A stretch of DNA of 58,951 nt from Myxococcales bacterium (GTDB taxonomy: Bacteria; Myxococcota_A; Polyangia; Polyangiales; JAFGIB01): positions 3,502-62,452 of the forward strand of contig JAPPOR010000007.1 in assembly GCA_028817905.1 (NCBI GenBank), written 5' to 3'. The notes below the pieces were generated by a model. That model worked only from the letters and a program-made list of their open reading frames with translations. It was not told where the DNA came from and did not search any database. Positions within the stretch are counted from its first letter, which is position 1, and every line of letters starts with the position of its first letter. Shown here piece by piece: positions 40,706 through 51,000 of this stretch. Made by a program: the position numbers and the translations under genes.

Positions 40706-41356
40706 CTAGCCCGCCTTGGCGGCTCGGATAAAGGCCTCCACCAGGGTGGGGTCCTTGATGCCCGGGGCGGATTCTACGCCGCTTGCGACATCCACGCAGA
40801 AGGGGCGCACGGCCGCGATCGCGGCAGCGACGTTGTCCGGGGTGAGGCCGCCGGCCAGGGCTAACTTGCGGGTGCGCGCGATTTGCGCCGCAAGACGCCA
40901 ATCGGTACGGGCGCCCGTCCCGCCGGGCTCCCCCGAGACATAGGCATCCACCAAAATGTACTCGCCGCCGTAGCGGGCCGCTTCCGCGATACCTTCCGGT
41001 CCACGTAGGCGGATGGCCTTGTAGGCGTGTGGCAAAACGCGCGACAAATACTCTGGGGATTCCTGACCGTGGAGCTGGACGCAGTCGAGACCGAGCCGGC
41101 TCTGTAGGCCCATCAACTCCTCGATCGGCCGATCGACGAACACCCCGACACAGAGGGCGCGGCCAGCGATCGCATCCACAATCGCGTGCGCGGTCGCTTG
41201 GCCAATGCAGCGGGGCGAACGCGGGTAGAAGTTGAGGCCAATGGCGTCTGCGCCCGCGTCCACGGCCTGGAGTGCGGCCGCAGGTCCCGTGACGCCGCAG
41301 ATCTTCACCTTCGTTTCGGTCACAGCTGAATCGTCCGGATGGGGCTGGGCTCTCAC
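40706..41356 (-). CDS. trpF: Phosphoribosylanthranilate isomerase
   Basis: 216 residues. VKICGVTGPAAALQAVDAGADAIGLNFYPRSPRCI, LDCVQLHGQE, ILVDAYVSGEPGGTG, LALAGGLTPDNVAAAI and VDVASGVESAPGIKD are the TrpF signature; catalytic Cys7-region and Asp in ILVDAY are present. It performs step three of tryptophan synthesis. Start GTG 41356 overlaps the upstream gene's stop (GTGA). No other trp gene is in the window. Confidence 0.95.
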   Translation of the reverse strand: MRAQPHPDDSAVTETKVKICGVTGPAAALQAVDAGADAIGLNFYPRSPRCIGQATAHAIVDAIAGRALCVGVFVDRPIEELMGLQSRLGLDCVQLHGQESPEYLSRVLPHAYKAIRLRGPEGIAEAARYGGEYILVDAYVSGEPGGTGARTDWRLAAQIARTRKLALAGGLTPDNVAAAIAAVRPFCVDVASGVESAPGIKDPTLVEAFIRAAKAG

Positions 41357-41838
41357 TGGGGTTTGCGGGAAGGCGAATCCGCGAGTCCTACCGAGGCAGC
41401 GTGCCGTACGGCTTCGCGTACATCGTCGTTTTGGATGAATGCGAGCTCGCGCGCAACCGTTTCCGGCAGGTCACGGAGCGGAACCACATGGACCGGCTTG
41501 GGCGGCGGGCGCGGCGGCAACGGCAGGTCGGGAAGGGGGCCCACGCGAAAGATCAATCGTGTTACGACACATTGTGGGAAGCGCGACCGTAGTGCTCGAA
41601 GCAGTGATTCGCCCTCCAACTGCAAGGTGTTGGCCCAGGCCGGCGACCGCGTGTGTATGGTCAGATCTCCCCGGCGCAGCCGCGCAGGCCGGGCATTCTC
41701 GGCGACTCGCTGCGGCACGCTCCTACACCAATATGCATTCAGTGCGATCAGCTCCCGATCGTGGGGAGCACGGCCTGGCATGACCCGGGCAACCACACCC
41801 GCCACTCCTTCCATGCCACCCTTACGTCGCTTCGCCAT
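41353..41838 (-). CDS. DUF721 / DciA-like protein
   Basis: 161 residues. The DUF721 core is ALNAYWCRSVPQRVAENARPARLRRGDLTIHTRSPAWANTLQLEGESLLRALRSRFP, followed by a strand with VTRLIFRVG and a Pro-rich tail. DciA is the replicative helicase loading factor of most bacteria lacking DnaC. The N-terminal basic stretch MAKRRKGG would suit DNA binding. Coupled to trpF by a 4-nt overlap. Pattern match is good, though members of DUF721 with other roles are known. Confidence 0.8.
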   Translation of the reverse strand: MAKRRKGGMEGVAGVVARVMPGRAPHDRELIALNAYWCRSVPQRVAENARPARLRRGDLTIHTRSPAWANTLQLEGESLLRALRSRFPQCVVTRLIFRVGPLPDLPLPPRPPPKPVHVVPLRDLPETVARELAFIQNDDVREAVRHAASVGLADSPSRKPQ

Positions 41839-41954
41839 CGCCGCTGTTCGGCAGCATACACCCCCCGAAATAGGCGCGATAGGGGTCGATCGTTTAGGAT
41901 CGGCTCGCGCGTCTCTGGACCGCCCACCACCCTGATTAATAAGGATTTGCGCCA

Positions 41955-43127
41955 GTGGAGTACTCCGTCATCGATGAGCCCGCGCGCCTGCAAGAGCTGC
42001 TCTCGCCGCTTTTGGAGGTGCAGCGCGTGGGGATCGATTTCGAGGGAGACGGGCTTTTTCGCTATCGACCACGGGTCTGTACGATGCAGCTGTGCGCAGA
42101 TGATACCCCGGTCGTTCCCGTCGTTGTGGATACCCTCGCCTGCTGGGACTCGGAACTGCTACAAGCGTTCCTGGGGCCACAAGGGCCCCTCAAGGTTCTT
42201 CACGATGCCGCCTTTGACACCCGGCTGCTCTGGAGCCATGGGATCCGGCTCGGTCACATCTTCGACACGGCACTGGCCGCCAGACTGCTGGGCGAACCCG
42301 CGACTGGGCTCTCATCCCTCTTGGCCAAGCGTTGCAGCGTGGAGATCCAAAAGGACCAGCAGCAGGCCGACTGGGGTCGCAGGCCGCTCACGCAGAAAGC
42401 GATCCGCTACCTGCATGACGACGTCCGTCACCTATTCTTGCTGCACGACAGTCTGGCGAGCGATGTGGACCGGGTGGGGATCGCCGAAGAGCTGCAAGTC
42501 GAGTGCGACTATGTACTGGACCAAGCTTGCCGGCCGGATCCACCCGAAAAGCCTCCGTGGCTGAGGATCAAGGGAGCTCGGCGGCTGCCCCCTGTGCAGC
42601 GCGGCGTCCTTCGGGAACTGGCCCAGGTACGCGATTCGGCAGCGCGCACCTGGGACGTGCCTCCCTTTCGAGTCGCGCACGACCGAGAGCTTCTCGAACT
42701 GGCGCGCCGCCGGCCCGATCAGCTCGCCGGGCTTCGAGGGATCAAATCCCTCGCTCGCGGGCGGGCCAAGTCGATCGCACAAAAGTGGCTTGCAGCAATC
42801 GCTCGCGGGGTCACTGCCGGGGATGCGCCCGCCGAGGAGCTTGACGACCAGACCGCAGGAGGCCCTTCACCAACGGAGCGCGCCCGACGCAAGCGTCTGG
42901 AACGAGCCCTGGTGGCATGGCGGACGCGTGAAGCACAGCAACGTGGCGTGGATGTGCAGGTCGTCTTGCCAGGGCATGGACTGCAAGACCTGATCAAGCA
43001 CGCACCGGCGGACTCTGATGCCCTCCGGGCGATCGATGGCTTGGGTGACGTGCGGGTCGACCGCTACGGCGACCACTGGCTCCAGCTTGTCCGCCAGGAG
43101 AGCTCCTCTCAGCGAGGTGAGTCGTGA
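41955..43127 (+). CDS. rnd: Ribonuclease D-type 3'-5' exonuclease with HRDC domain
   Basis: 390 residues from GTG 41955. DEDDy exonuclease: Asp28 and Glu30 in GIDFEGDGL, HDAAFDTRLL, KAIRYLHDDVRHL with Tyr-x3-Asp. An HRDC domain lies near 215-290 (LRELAQVRDSAARTWDVPPFRVAHDRELLELARRRPDQL). RNase D trims the 3' ends of tRNA and other stable RNA. The stop overlaps the GTG of the transporter gene. The C-terminal 100 residues are a charged extension. Confidence 0.92.
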   Translation: MEYSVIDEPARLQELLSPLLEVQRVGIDFEGDGLFRYRPRVCTMQLCADDTPVVPVVVDTLACWDSELLQAFLGPQGPLKVLHDAAFDTRLLWSHGIRLGHIFDTALAARLLGEPATGLSSLLAKRCSVEIQKDQQQADWGRRPLTQKAIRYLHDDVRHLFLLHDSLASDVDRVGIAEELQVECDYVLDQACRPDPPEKPPWLRIKGARRLPPVQRGVLRELAQVRDSAARTWDVPPFRVAHDRELLELARRRPDQLAGLRGIKSLARGRAKSIAQKWLAAIARGVTAGDAPAEELDDQTAGGPSPTERARRKRLERALVAWRTREAQQRGVDVQVVLPGHGLQDLIKHAPADSDALRAIDGLGDVRVDRYGDHWLQLVRQESSSQRGES

Positions 43128-45886
43128 GGTGGCTGCTGCGTATCACTCAGCTGCGGGCCGATGACCTGCAGCGCGCCGGGCCACTCGCACTGGCTTACGG
43201 CCTTGTGATGGCTGCTCTTTATGTACTCAAGCCGGTCCGCAACGCGCTGTTTCTCGACCGTTTCGGGGTGGATGCGCTACCCGGCGCGATGATCATGGTA
43301 GCCATCGTGGGCGCACTCACGGCTGCCGGGTATGGGCACCTAGCCCGCTCGACCCGAGTTGATCGGCTCGTACTGAGCATGTTCATGGGCTTCATCTTTT
43401 GCCTGCTCGGGTTTCGGCTGTTGCTTCCGCTCGGGTACGGAGAGAGCTACTACGCGTTCTACGTTTGGGTCGCGTTGTACGGCTTGGTGGCCGTCTCTCT
43501 CTTGTGGCAACTCGCGAACCTCCGCTTCAATGCCCGAGAGGCGCGGCGTGTGTTCGGCATCATCGGAACGGGAGGAATTTCCGGAGCGATCTGTGGGGGC
43601 CTCCTAACCGGCGGTCTGGCTGATGCGCTGGGCACAGAGAATCTCATGCTGGTGGCCGCGGGGTTGTTGGTCGCAGCCTGGTGGTGCCTGCGAGCGCAGG
43701 CGCAGCCCGCCACCCCCGCTTCACGTCCCACCGAATCCGCTCCGGCAGAGCAAGCAGCAGACGGAGCGCTATCCGCGATTCGCTCTTCGCGCCTGCTGTC
43801 CTGGATGGTCCTGACAGTGGCCCTCATCGGGCTGATTTCGGTCGTCGTCGACATCCAGTTCAATGACGCGGTGCAACGCGAGTTTCCCTCGAAGAACGAA
43901 AAGACCGCCTTCTTCGGCGAGTTCTACGCGTATTTCAATGGTCTGGCGATCGCCGTGCAGCTGGCGCTGACCACGCGGGTCTTGACGACCCTAGGTGTGG
44001 GCTGGGCACTGCTCGTGCTGCCACTATCACTCGCCCTCGGAACGTTGGGCCTGGTGGTGGCCCCGGGGGTGCTAGCAGCGTCGTTGCTCAAAATGGCGGA
44101 TGGTTCCCTTCGGCACTCCATCCACAAGAGCGCCTTCGAAATCCTGTTCATCCCCATTCCGTCTGCGACCAAGAAGCAGGCAAAGCTGTTCCTCGACGCG
44201 ACCGTGGATTCCACCGCAACGGGCGCGGGCGCCCTGCTGGTGATGTTTCTCGTCCGGGAGTTCGATGTCGAGTATATCGCCCTCAGCGGCCTGTCGGGTG
44301 TGCTGCTCTTGGGACTATTCATGTGCGTCTGGGGCCTGCGGAGGGCCTACCTCGACACGCTCCGACACGCATTCGAGAAGCGCGAACTAGACCCCTCGGA
44401 ACTCACGATCGACATCACCGAAGCAGGCGCCGTCGAGGCCCTCATCGATGCACTGGACGATGACCGAAGCTTGCGCCGGAGCGCCTACGTGTTGGAAATG
44501 CTCGGGTCGGTAAGGGACCCACGCCTCCCAGCCCGGGTGCGACCCTTCCTGACGGCTCAAAGCGCGGACGTGCGTCTGAAGGCCTTGCGGGTGCTCGCCG
44601 CCCAGGAGCTGGAACAGGACGTTCTCGACGAAGTGTTTCAACTGCAGGGCGACCCCGACCATGGCGTCCGCGTCGAGGCCCTGCGCCTACTCAATGCCCA
44701 CAGCGAGCAGGGGCCGATCCGAGCACTAGACTCCCAACTACATAGCGATCGTGTGTCGATCCGAGCAGCAGCTCTGGGAGTTATCGCGACCAGCGGATCA
44801 CCCCGGGAAAAGGCCCTGGTGACCCCAGAGCTGCTAGACGACCTGCTCGGGCTGGAGGGGCCGGCCGGCGTGCAGGCGCGCCTGCACGCAGCCACCGTGC
44901 TCGGGAGCTTGGAACGCAGCGGTCTGGACCGCTACTGGCAGCGACTCCGCAACGACGCCAGCGAGGCAGTCGTGCGGGAAACGATCAAGAGCGCCGGCCA
45001 GACCGAAAGTCCGGAGCATGTACCCTGGCTGTTTGGCCTACTCGCCGATCGGCGCTTTCGGATGGATGCACGGCTGGCGCTGTCACAGTACGGTGAGACC
45101 GTCATCGACGAGATTGATCGGCGCATGGCCGACCCCGACGTGCCCGACCGGATGTGGCGCGTCTTGCCGCGGATCCTCGCTCGGATCGAGTCCCAGCGAT
45201 GCGTCACTTCGCTCATCGCGCATGCCCGAGGGGCGCAGTGGGAACGCCGGCGTTCGTTGATCGAGGCGCTCGGGAAACTGCGCAAGCGCTTTCCGAGCCT
45301 GCGCTTCGAGCAGCCGGGAGTCGACGAGCTGTTGTCGCACGAGCTCGAGAGCTGCTACCTACATTTGTCCGTGATGCGCGTGCTCCCGAAAGGGGAACCT
45401 CCGCAGACCGGGATGAGCCTGCTCGCCAACACCCTCGCGCAACGGCGCACCGAGGCCCTGGCGCGCGTGTTCGCATTGCTCGCGCTGCGCTATCCCCCCC
45501 GCGACATCGAAAACGCGCACAGTGCCTTGTGCCGCGGCCGCCCGGAAGAGGTAGCCAGCGCATTGGAGTTCCTGGACAACCTGCTGACATGGCGAGAGAA
45601 GGAGCACCTCTTCCCGCTTGTCGACCCCGAGCAGATGAGGGCCCTGGAACAGGCCGGGAGCACCAGTTTCGGACCGCGCTGGCCAACCTCCTTGCCAGAA
45701 GCTGTGCAGCTCGTCATGACCCGCTCCGACCCGTGGCTCCGAGCCTGCGCTGTGTATGCGATGAAGGGCGCAGACCCGATAGATGTGGCCGCACTTGCGC
45801 AGATGGCAGCCAACGACAGCGACCCAATCGTGCGCGAGACCGGCGAGACCCTGCTGGTCGGACCGCTGCAGGTGGTGCGTGCCTAG
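43124..45886 (+). CDS. ATP/ADP-translocase-like carrier fused to HEAT repeats
   Basis: 920 residues from GTG 43124. Residues about 1-430 form a 12-helix membrane domain with the pattern of NTT/TlcA nucleotide carriers: ALAYGLVMAALYVLKPVRNALFL, YGESYYAFYVWVALYGLVAVSLLWQLAN, GTGGISGAICGG, FFGEFYAYFNGLAIAVQL. Residues about 440-915 are HEAT repeats (RSAYVLEMLGSVRDPRLPARVRPFL, DPDHGVRVEALRLLNAHSE). Classic NTT carriers serve intracellular parasites, but free-living Myxococcota also hold MFS-HEAT relatives; the substrate here is unknown. Coupled to rnd by 4 nt. Confidence 0.82.
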   Translation: MRWLLRITQLRADDLQRAGPLALAYGLVMAALYVLKPVRNALFLDRFGVDALPGAMIMVAIVGALTAAGYGHLARSTRVDRLVLSMFMGFIFCLLGFRLLLPLGYGESYYAFYVWVALYGLVAVSLLWQLANLRFNAREARRVFGIIGTGGISGAICGGLLTGGLADALGTENLMLVAAGLLVAAWWCLRAQAQPATPASRPTESAPAEQAADGALSAIRSSRLLSWMVLTVALIGLISVVVDIQFNDAVQREFPSKNEKTAFFGEFYAYFNGLAIAVQLALTTRVLTTLGVGWALLVLPLSLALGTLGLVVAPGVLAASLLKMADGSLRHSIHKSAFEILFIPIPSATKKQAKLFLDATVDSTATGAGALLVMFLVREFDVEYIALSGLSGVLLLGLFMCVWGLRRAYLDTLRHAFEKRELDPSELTIDITEAGAVEALIDALDDDRSLRRSAYVLEMLGSVRDPRLPARVRPFLTAQSADVRLKALRVLAAQELEQDVLDEVFQLQGDPDHGVRVEALRLLNAHSEQGPIRALDSQLHSDRVSIRAAALGVIATSGSPREKALVTPELLDDLLGLEGPAGVQARLHAATVLGSLERSGLDRYWQRLRNDASEAVVRETIKSAGQTESPEHVPWLFGLLADRRFRMDARLALSQYGETVIDEIDRRMADPDVPDRMWRVLPRILARIESQRCVTSLIAHARGAQWERRRSLIEALGKLRKRFPSLRFEQPGVDELLSHELESCYLHLSVMRVLPKGEPPQTGMSLLANTLAQRRTEALARVFALLALRYPPRDIENAHSALCRGRPEEVASALEFLDNLLTWREKEHLFPLVDPEQMRALEQAGSTSFGPRWPTSLPEAVQLVMTRSDPWLRACAVYAMKGADPIDVAALAQMAANDSDPIVRETGETLLVGPLQVVRA

Positions 45887-45915
45887 CTAGCCGGCGGGAT
45901 GTGAGCGGCATCAAG

Positions 45916-45933
45916 AGTTGCTCTTCTGCAACT
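45916..45933. terminator. Small hairpin after the carrier gene
   Basis: Arms AGTTGC and GCAACT with a 6-nt loop, 30 nt past the stop of the carrier gene. There is no T run behind it, so it may be an operator or chance rather than a terminator. Confidence 0.25.
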
Positions 45934-46020
45934 GGACCCCTGCTCGCCACCGTGTGAATACGCTGGCATGGAGTGGGTGGTGCGATCGTTCACCTCGTCC
46001 GGAAACGGAGGCTTGGCGAA

Positions 46021-47556
46021 ATGAGCAAGGGTGGTTCTTTGATGATGATGGCAGCGGCCCTTGTGGTCGGTTGTGGCTCGGACGAGCGGCCGGGGATGTC
46101 GACCACCGTGCCGATGGTCCAGGCGGGCGCACAGGCACCCGCGCCGCAAGCCCAGGCGACGGCCACACAGACGGCGACCATGCCCGTCGGAATCGCCGAG
46201 AGCCCACCCGCCGCTTCTCAGCCGACCGCAAGCGACGCGGCCCAGCTGGCCGAGACACCCGTTTCCGACCCAGGGATTGAGCTGCCAAGCGCCGACGAGT
46301 CCGGCGCGATGGCCCAGAGCACCCTGCCCTGCAACGTGGCAACCATCATGACGGGCCGGTGCGGGCAATGCCACGGGGCATCCACGGTCGGTGGCGCCCC
46401 GATGTCGTTGACCACGCTCGAGGACTTCCACAAGCCGAGCTACAGCGATCCGGCACGCTTGGTCTACGAACTGGTTCAGGAACGGATCAACGACGAGGCC
46501 CGCCCCATGCCTCCGGGCAGCCTGATGCCAGATCCCGATCTGAGCGTGCTCAATACATGGTTGGGGGCAGGTGCCAAATCCGGCACCGTTGCGGACGCCA
46601 ACTGCCCAGCAGCGGAGGCTGTGCCAACGATCGAGATGGAGCCGGAGACAGCGCGCGATCCGAACGAGGAGTGCTTCGAGTTGCGCATGCACGGAGCTCA
46701 ATCCCCGGGCGATACGTCCGAATACACGATCGAATCCGGCGAGTATTACAACTGCTTCTACTACAAGGTGCCGTGGGACAAGCCGGTCGAGGGGACCCGC
46801 TTCGGCAACGCGTTCGAAAACGAGGCATTGCTGCACCATTGGCTGCTGTACACCACAAACAGCACCGCAGGCGGCACCTTTGAACGCTGCACGGGTTCGC
46901 ACATAGGTGACAACTCCCAACTGCTAGCGGGTTGGGCCGTCGGAGGGCGCGACGTCGAAATGCCACCCCAGGCCGGCTTCGAACTTCCCCCGCCAGGTAG
47001 CCACGTCCTGGTCGAGTGGCACCTGTTCAACACGACCGGCAGAAGCGTGGGCGACTCGTCTGGCATTCAGGTCTGCACCATCCCGAAGGGTACGCGTGAG
47101 CACACCGCGACGATGGCGACCCTGGGAACGGAGGACTTCAACGGGTTCCTGGGGATGCCCCCGGGCGTGGAGAGCACCTTCTCCGGCACCTGTCGGCCGA
47201 GCCGGCAAGGAATGAACGCCGGTGACCCGATCCACATCTTCACGTTCCTACCGCACATGCACAAGCTGGGTCGCAGCATGCGATCCGTAGTGAATCGGGG
47301 CGGTGGAGCGACCGAGGAAGTGTTCAACAAGCCATTCGACTTCAATCAACAGATCCACTACGAGGTCGCAGTGGATCTGTTCCCGGGCGATACGATTACC
47401 TCAACGTGTACGTTCTTCAACAACACAGGTGCGTCGGTCGCCTATGGACCCTCTTCGGAGCAGGAGATGTGTTACCAGTTCGCGATCTCCTACCCCGCCG
47501 GCGCTCTCAAGAACGGCGCCTTTGGCTTGAACGGTGCCACCAACAACTGCTGGTAG
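46021..47556 (+). CDS. Lipoprotein with heme c and copper type II monooxygenase-like (PHM) domains
   Basis: 511 residues. The ATG at 46021 follows GGAGG by 8 nt. Signal MSKGGSLMMMAAALVVGC with Cys18, then a Thr/Pro/Ala-rich linker to about 95. A cytochrome-like part has CGQCH at 114-118 and GSLMPDPDLSVLNTWL. The rest matches the two-domain PHM/DBH fold: ALLHHWLLY with His272-His273, VEWHLF, and FLPHMHKLG with His412/His414. These are copper ligands in peptidylglycine monooxygenase. The cytochrome could supply electrons. Substrate unknown. Confidence 0.85.
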   Translation: MSKGGSLMMMAAALVVGCGSDERPGMSTTVPMVQAGAQAPAPQAQATATQTATMPVGIAESPPAASQPTASDAAQLAETPVSDPGIELPSADESGAMAQSTLPCNVATIMTGRCGQCHGASTVGGAPMSLTTLEDFHKPSYSDPARLVYELVQERINDEARPMPPGSLMPDPDLSVLNTWLGAGAKSGTVADANCPAAEAVPTIEMEPETARDPNEECFELRMHGAQSPGDTSEYTIESGEYYNCFYYKVPWDKPVEGTRFGNAFENEALLHHWLLYTTNSTAGGTFERCTGSHIGDNSQLLAGWAVGGRDVEMPPQAGFELPPPGSHVLVEWHLFNTTGRSVGDSSGIQVCTIPKGTREHTATMATLGTEDFNGFLGMPPGVESTFSGTCRPSRQGMNAGDPIHIFTFLPHMHKLGRSMRSVVNRGGGATEEVFNKPFDFNQQIHYEVAVDLFPGDTITSTCTFFNNTGASVAYGPSSEQEMCYQFAISYPAGALKNGAFGLNGATNNCW

Positions 47557-48049
47557 CGCAGCACAATGACCGAACACGCTCGCGCGGCGCTTTTTCCACA
47601 TGGCAGCGCGAGTTGAACTTTCGAACCTTCCCGGGGCCCCTTGTGCACGACCGAGATCGACGATGAACGTCCGATGTGATCGACTGCAGCCATAGGCCCT
47701 GACCATCGAGCTCAGCACTGCAGCAAGGCAGCCTGTCGTTCGTAGTCGGCCTCAACATCCGCCGTCACCAACCAGCCTCCTGCCGCACACCCGTGGCTCA
47801 CACATCTACAAGCATCGCAACACCAAAGTTGCGCCAATGCTCTTCCGTCCCAAGCAAGCCACTTGGCACAAAACAAGCCGTGGATCTTGTGCAAAGTTTT
47901 CGTATAATCGGAAGACGACACGGCGCTGCCGTGGGTAGTCGTGGGGCAATCATAAAGTAATCGTAGGGTAATCGCCGGGGGGGCGCGGTGATCCCGAAAC
48001 GCCATTCTGCTGCTACTCGCAGCGGTCTGGGGGAAATTTGGAGGCACGC
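47557..48049. other. 493-nt gene-free leader before the lectin/propeller gene
   Basis: No supportable gene. A perfect TATAAT sits at 47903-47908, rare in this composition, without a clear -35 at 16-18 nt. Around 47935-47978 the motif GTAATCG/GCAATC recurs three times within about 40 nt (GGGCAATC, AGTAATCG, GGTAATCG), which could be regulator sites. The rest is ordinary sequence. Confidence 0.45.
47903..47908 (+). promoter_or_regulatory. Candidate -10 box TATAAT
   Basis: Exact -10 consensus about 140 nt upstream of the start at 48050, in a locally AT-rich stretch. The best -35 at 17 nt spacing (GTGGAT) is poor, so an activator would be needed. Candidate only. Confidence 0.35.
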
Positions 48050-51000
48050 GTGGTCTGTCATAGCGCCGTCCTGGCACCTATCTCGCTTAGACGGGGGTCG
48101 CCGCTCGGGTTGTTGCTGTCGTCGCTTTGGTTCTGCGCCGGCTGCGATCTCCCGGCGGTGCAGCAAGAGCAACCGACACATGTAGGTCTGGCAGCAGCGG
48201 CCCTAAGCGACCCGCCAGCTCCCGGCTGTGTGGTGGCCACCCGGGATGGCCGCGAGTACTGGTTCTGCGTCGACGAGTCCGATTGGAACGAAGCGCGCGG
48301 CAAGTGCCTGGTGCAGGGCATGGACCTCGTTCGGGTGGATAACCAGGACGAGGAAGATTTCCTGCGTATGAACCTGGTTTCCGCCGCCTGGATGGGCGCC
48401 ACCGACCTGTCGGTGGAAGGCGAGTGGCTGTGGATCGACAACGGCGACCAGTTCTGGAGCGGCGGCGGCTTTGGCTCGGCGGTGGGAGGACTGTACGAGA
48501 ACTGGACCTTTCTCGAGCCAAGCAATCTGGGTGGGCAGGATTGCGCGACGATGAGCGACTCTCCCCTGGACGGCTGGCGCGACAGGGATTGTGGCGACAA
48601 CTTCGCCTACGTTTGCGAGGGAGCACTCGCAGCCGACGATGAAGGCCTGGCGTGTACCGACACGGCGGGTCCTGCAGCCGCTCCGTGGCCAGCATTTGGC
48701 CGATGCCTGACGCAACAGGCCGTGAGCCCGGTGGTCGGCGCCCAGGAGCCCTCCCCTGTCTCCACGTTTACAACCGGTGACGAAGTGATCTCTTCGCCCG
48801 CCGTGGGCGCGGATGGCACGGTCTACGTCGGGTCCGAAGATGGCTTTCTCTACGCAGTAAACCCGGACGGAACACAGCAATGGGCGTTTGATGCCGGTGA
48901 CGCGGTTCGTTCCTCACCAGCGATCGGCTCGGACGGAACGATCTACGTGGGCTCCGATGACGGGCGAGTGTTTGCCGTAACACCGACGGGCGACGAGCTA
49001 TGGAACTTCCGCACCTGGTTCAATGTACGGTCGGGGCCGCGAGTGGCCCCGGATGGTACGATCTACGTGGGCTCCGACAACGGCAGGCTCTACGCGCTGA
49101 GTCCTACTGGCGACAAGCTCTGGCACCTGCAAACGCCCTCGCCGGTCCGAAGCTCCGTCGCGATCGGCCTGGACGGCACGATCTACGCTGGGTCCGATGG
49201 CTGGATCGCCTATGCGATCAACCCAGACGGATCACCGCGCTGGACGTTCCAAGCGCTAGGCCCGATAAGCGCTACGCCCGCGCTCGGTCCGGATGGCACA
49301 GTGTATATCGTGTCCTTCGACGGTCACTTGCATGCCCTCAACCCGGGCAACGGCACGTTGCGTTGGCGCTATCTCCTAGGTGCGCCCAGCGTCTCCTCTC
49401 CGGCACTTGGTCCCGATGGAATCATTATCCTGGGTGACTCCCTCGGGCGCGTCCGCGGGATCGCTCCCGATGGGCAGCTCGCCTGGGAGACATCCCTTGG
49501 AGCCGCAGTGCTATCCTCGCCAGCCATCGGAGCGGATGGGACGGTCTACATCGGAGCCAGCGACGGCCGCCTATACGCACTTGACGGGACCACAGGCCTG
49601 GAGCGCTGGTCCGTGCAAACCGGCGACGAAATCATCTCTTCGCCAGCGATCGGCGCGAACGGGACCATCTACGTTGGCTCCCTCGACCACAATCTCTACA
49701 GCATCGGCGGCGGCCCCAAGCCGCTCCTGCAGTGCGTGAGCCAGGTGGGTGCGAACCGGTACGCTGCACTGTTTGGCTACGACAACCGCCTGCCGATCGA
49801 GCTCGACATTCCCGTGGGCGCGGACAACCAACTCTCACCGACGCCGACTCCCGCGGTAAGCCCCATCGAGACGTTCGAACCCGGGGTCGTGGACACGGCA
49901 TTTTGGGTACCCTTCGACGCCGGGACGACGATGACCTGGACGCTACGAGGCAGGAGTGTCACGGCCGATCAAGACTCCGAGCCGTGCACCACAGAGGCGT
50001 ACCCGGAGCCGCCGACCGATCCCATCCTCGATGAAGCCATGGGAATGCCCGAAGACCCGTCATCGGTGGCCCCTTCGCGCCCCAAGCTGGCCTCGTACTA
50101 CACCGACGCGCAACGACAGCCGCCGACCATGGACACGAGTGCAAGCACCATGCATGGCGGCGGCGGCACCCAGTCGACCTCAAACGGCGTGGGTGTTGTC
50201 ACCCAGGCGCTGAGCTCGGTGACCCTGCCCTTCAAGCTCACACTAACCAGCATCATCGCGCAGCAGGACGGGGGTCTGGCGAGCCTCGATGTCGACGCAC
50301 GGGTCTTCATCAACGGGGTCGAGCTGCCGAACCGACACCTGTTCACATGTGGAAGCGCTACCGTCGGTTGCATTCTAGGACCGATGGAACTCGACGAGGA
50401 GTTCACGTTGGCCGTCCCCATCGACCAGCCAACGGTACCCGTCCGCATCGAGATCATCGAGCGGGACAACGCCTCCGCCGACGACATCGAGGTAACGGTC
50501 GACCTAGTCGTGGACAATACCGACGGAACCTGGACTGGGACAGTTGCGTCGCCGACCGACTGCCACACAAGCGGTTCCGATTGGACGATCTGTTGGGATG
50601 TGATGCAAACGGGCATCCCCAGCGGCCTCTCATCGCCGCGAGTATGCGGTGTGTGGCCCGCGGACTACGTGGACGAAGGCTTTGGGGAAGACACCGTGGG
50701 GACCCCGAGCCCCGGCGGCGACCACGACGAATACCCCGCAGCCTTCGCCGAGTTCATCCTCGAGGTGCAGGGGCCAACGGGCAATGTGCACGTCGGAGCT
50801 TTCTACGAGAACGGCGTTCTGCAGTCTGGTACCCCCGCGTTCCTGGACTCGGAGGGCTGCATCCCCGCCGGCGTGATTCCGGTCGAGGCTCTGCTGTTCG
50901 TCGATGGGGCCGCTCCGGGCGACCTGGCCAACGGGGGGCTGGAGATGAGCCTCGTGTACCGGACCACGTTCGAGCGCTCAGACGGAGTTCGCTTCTCGTT

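Noticed and set aside
47863-47876. TTGGCAC resembling a sigma-54 promoter
   Set aside because: The downstream GC element (TTGC at the right spacing) is missing.
48778-49706. Regular repeats in DNA considered as a CRISPR-like or satellite array
   Set aside because: The period of about 119 nt is in frame and encodes propeller blades; it is protein repetition.
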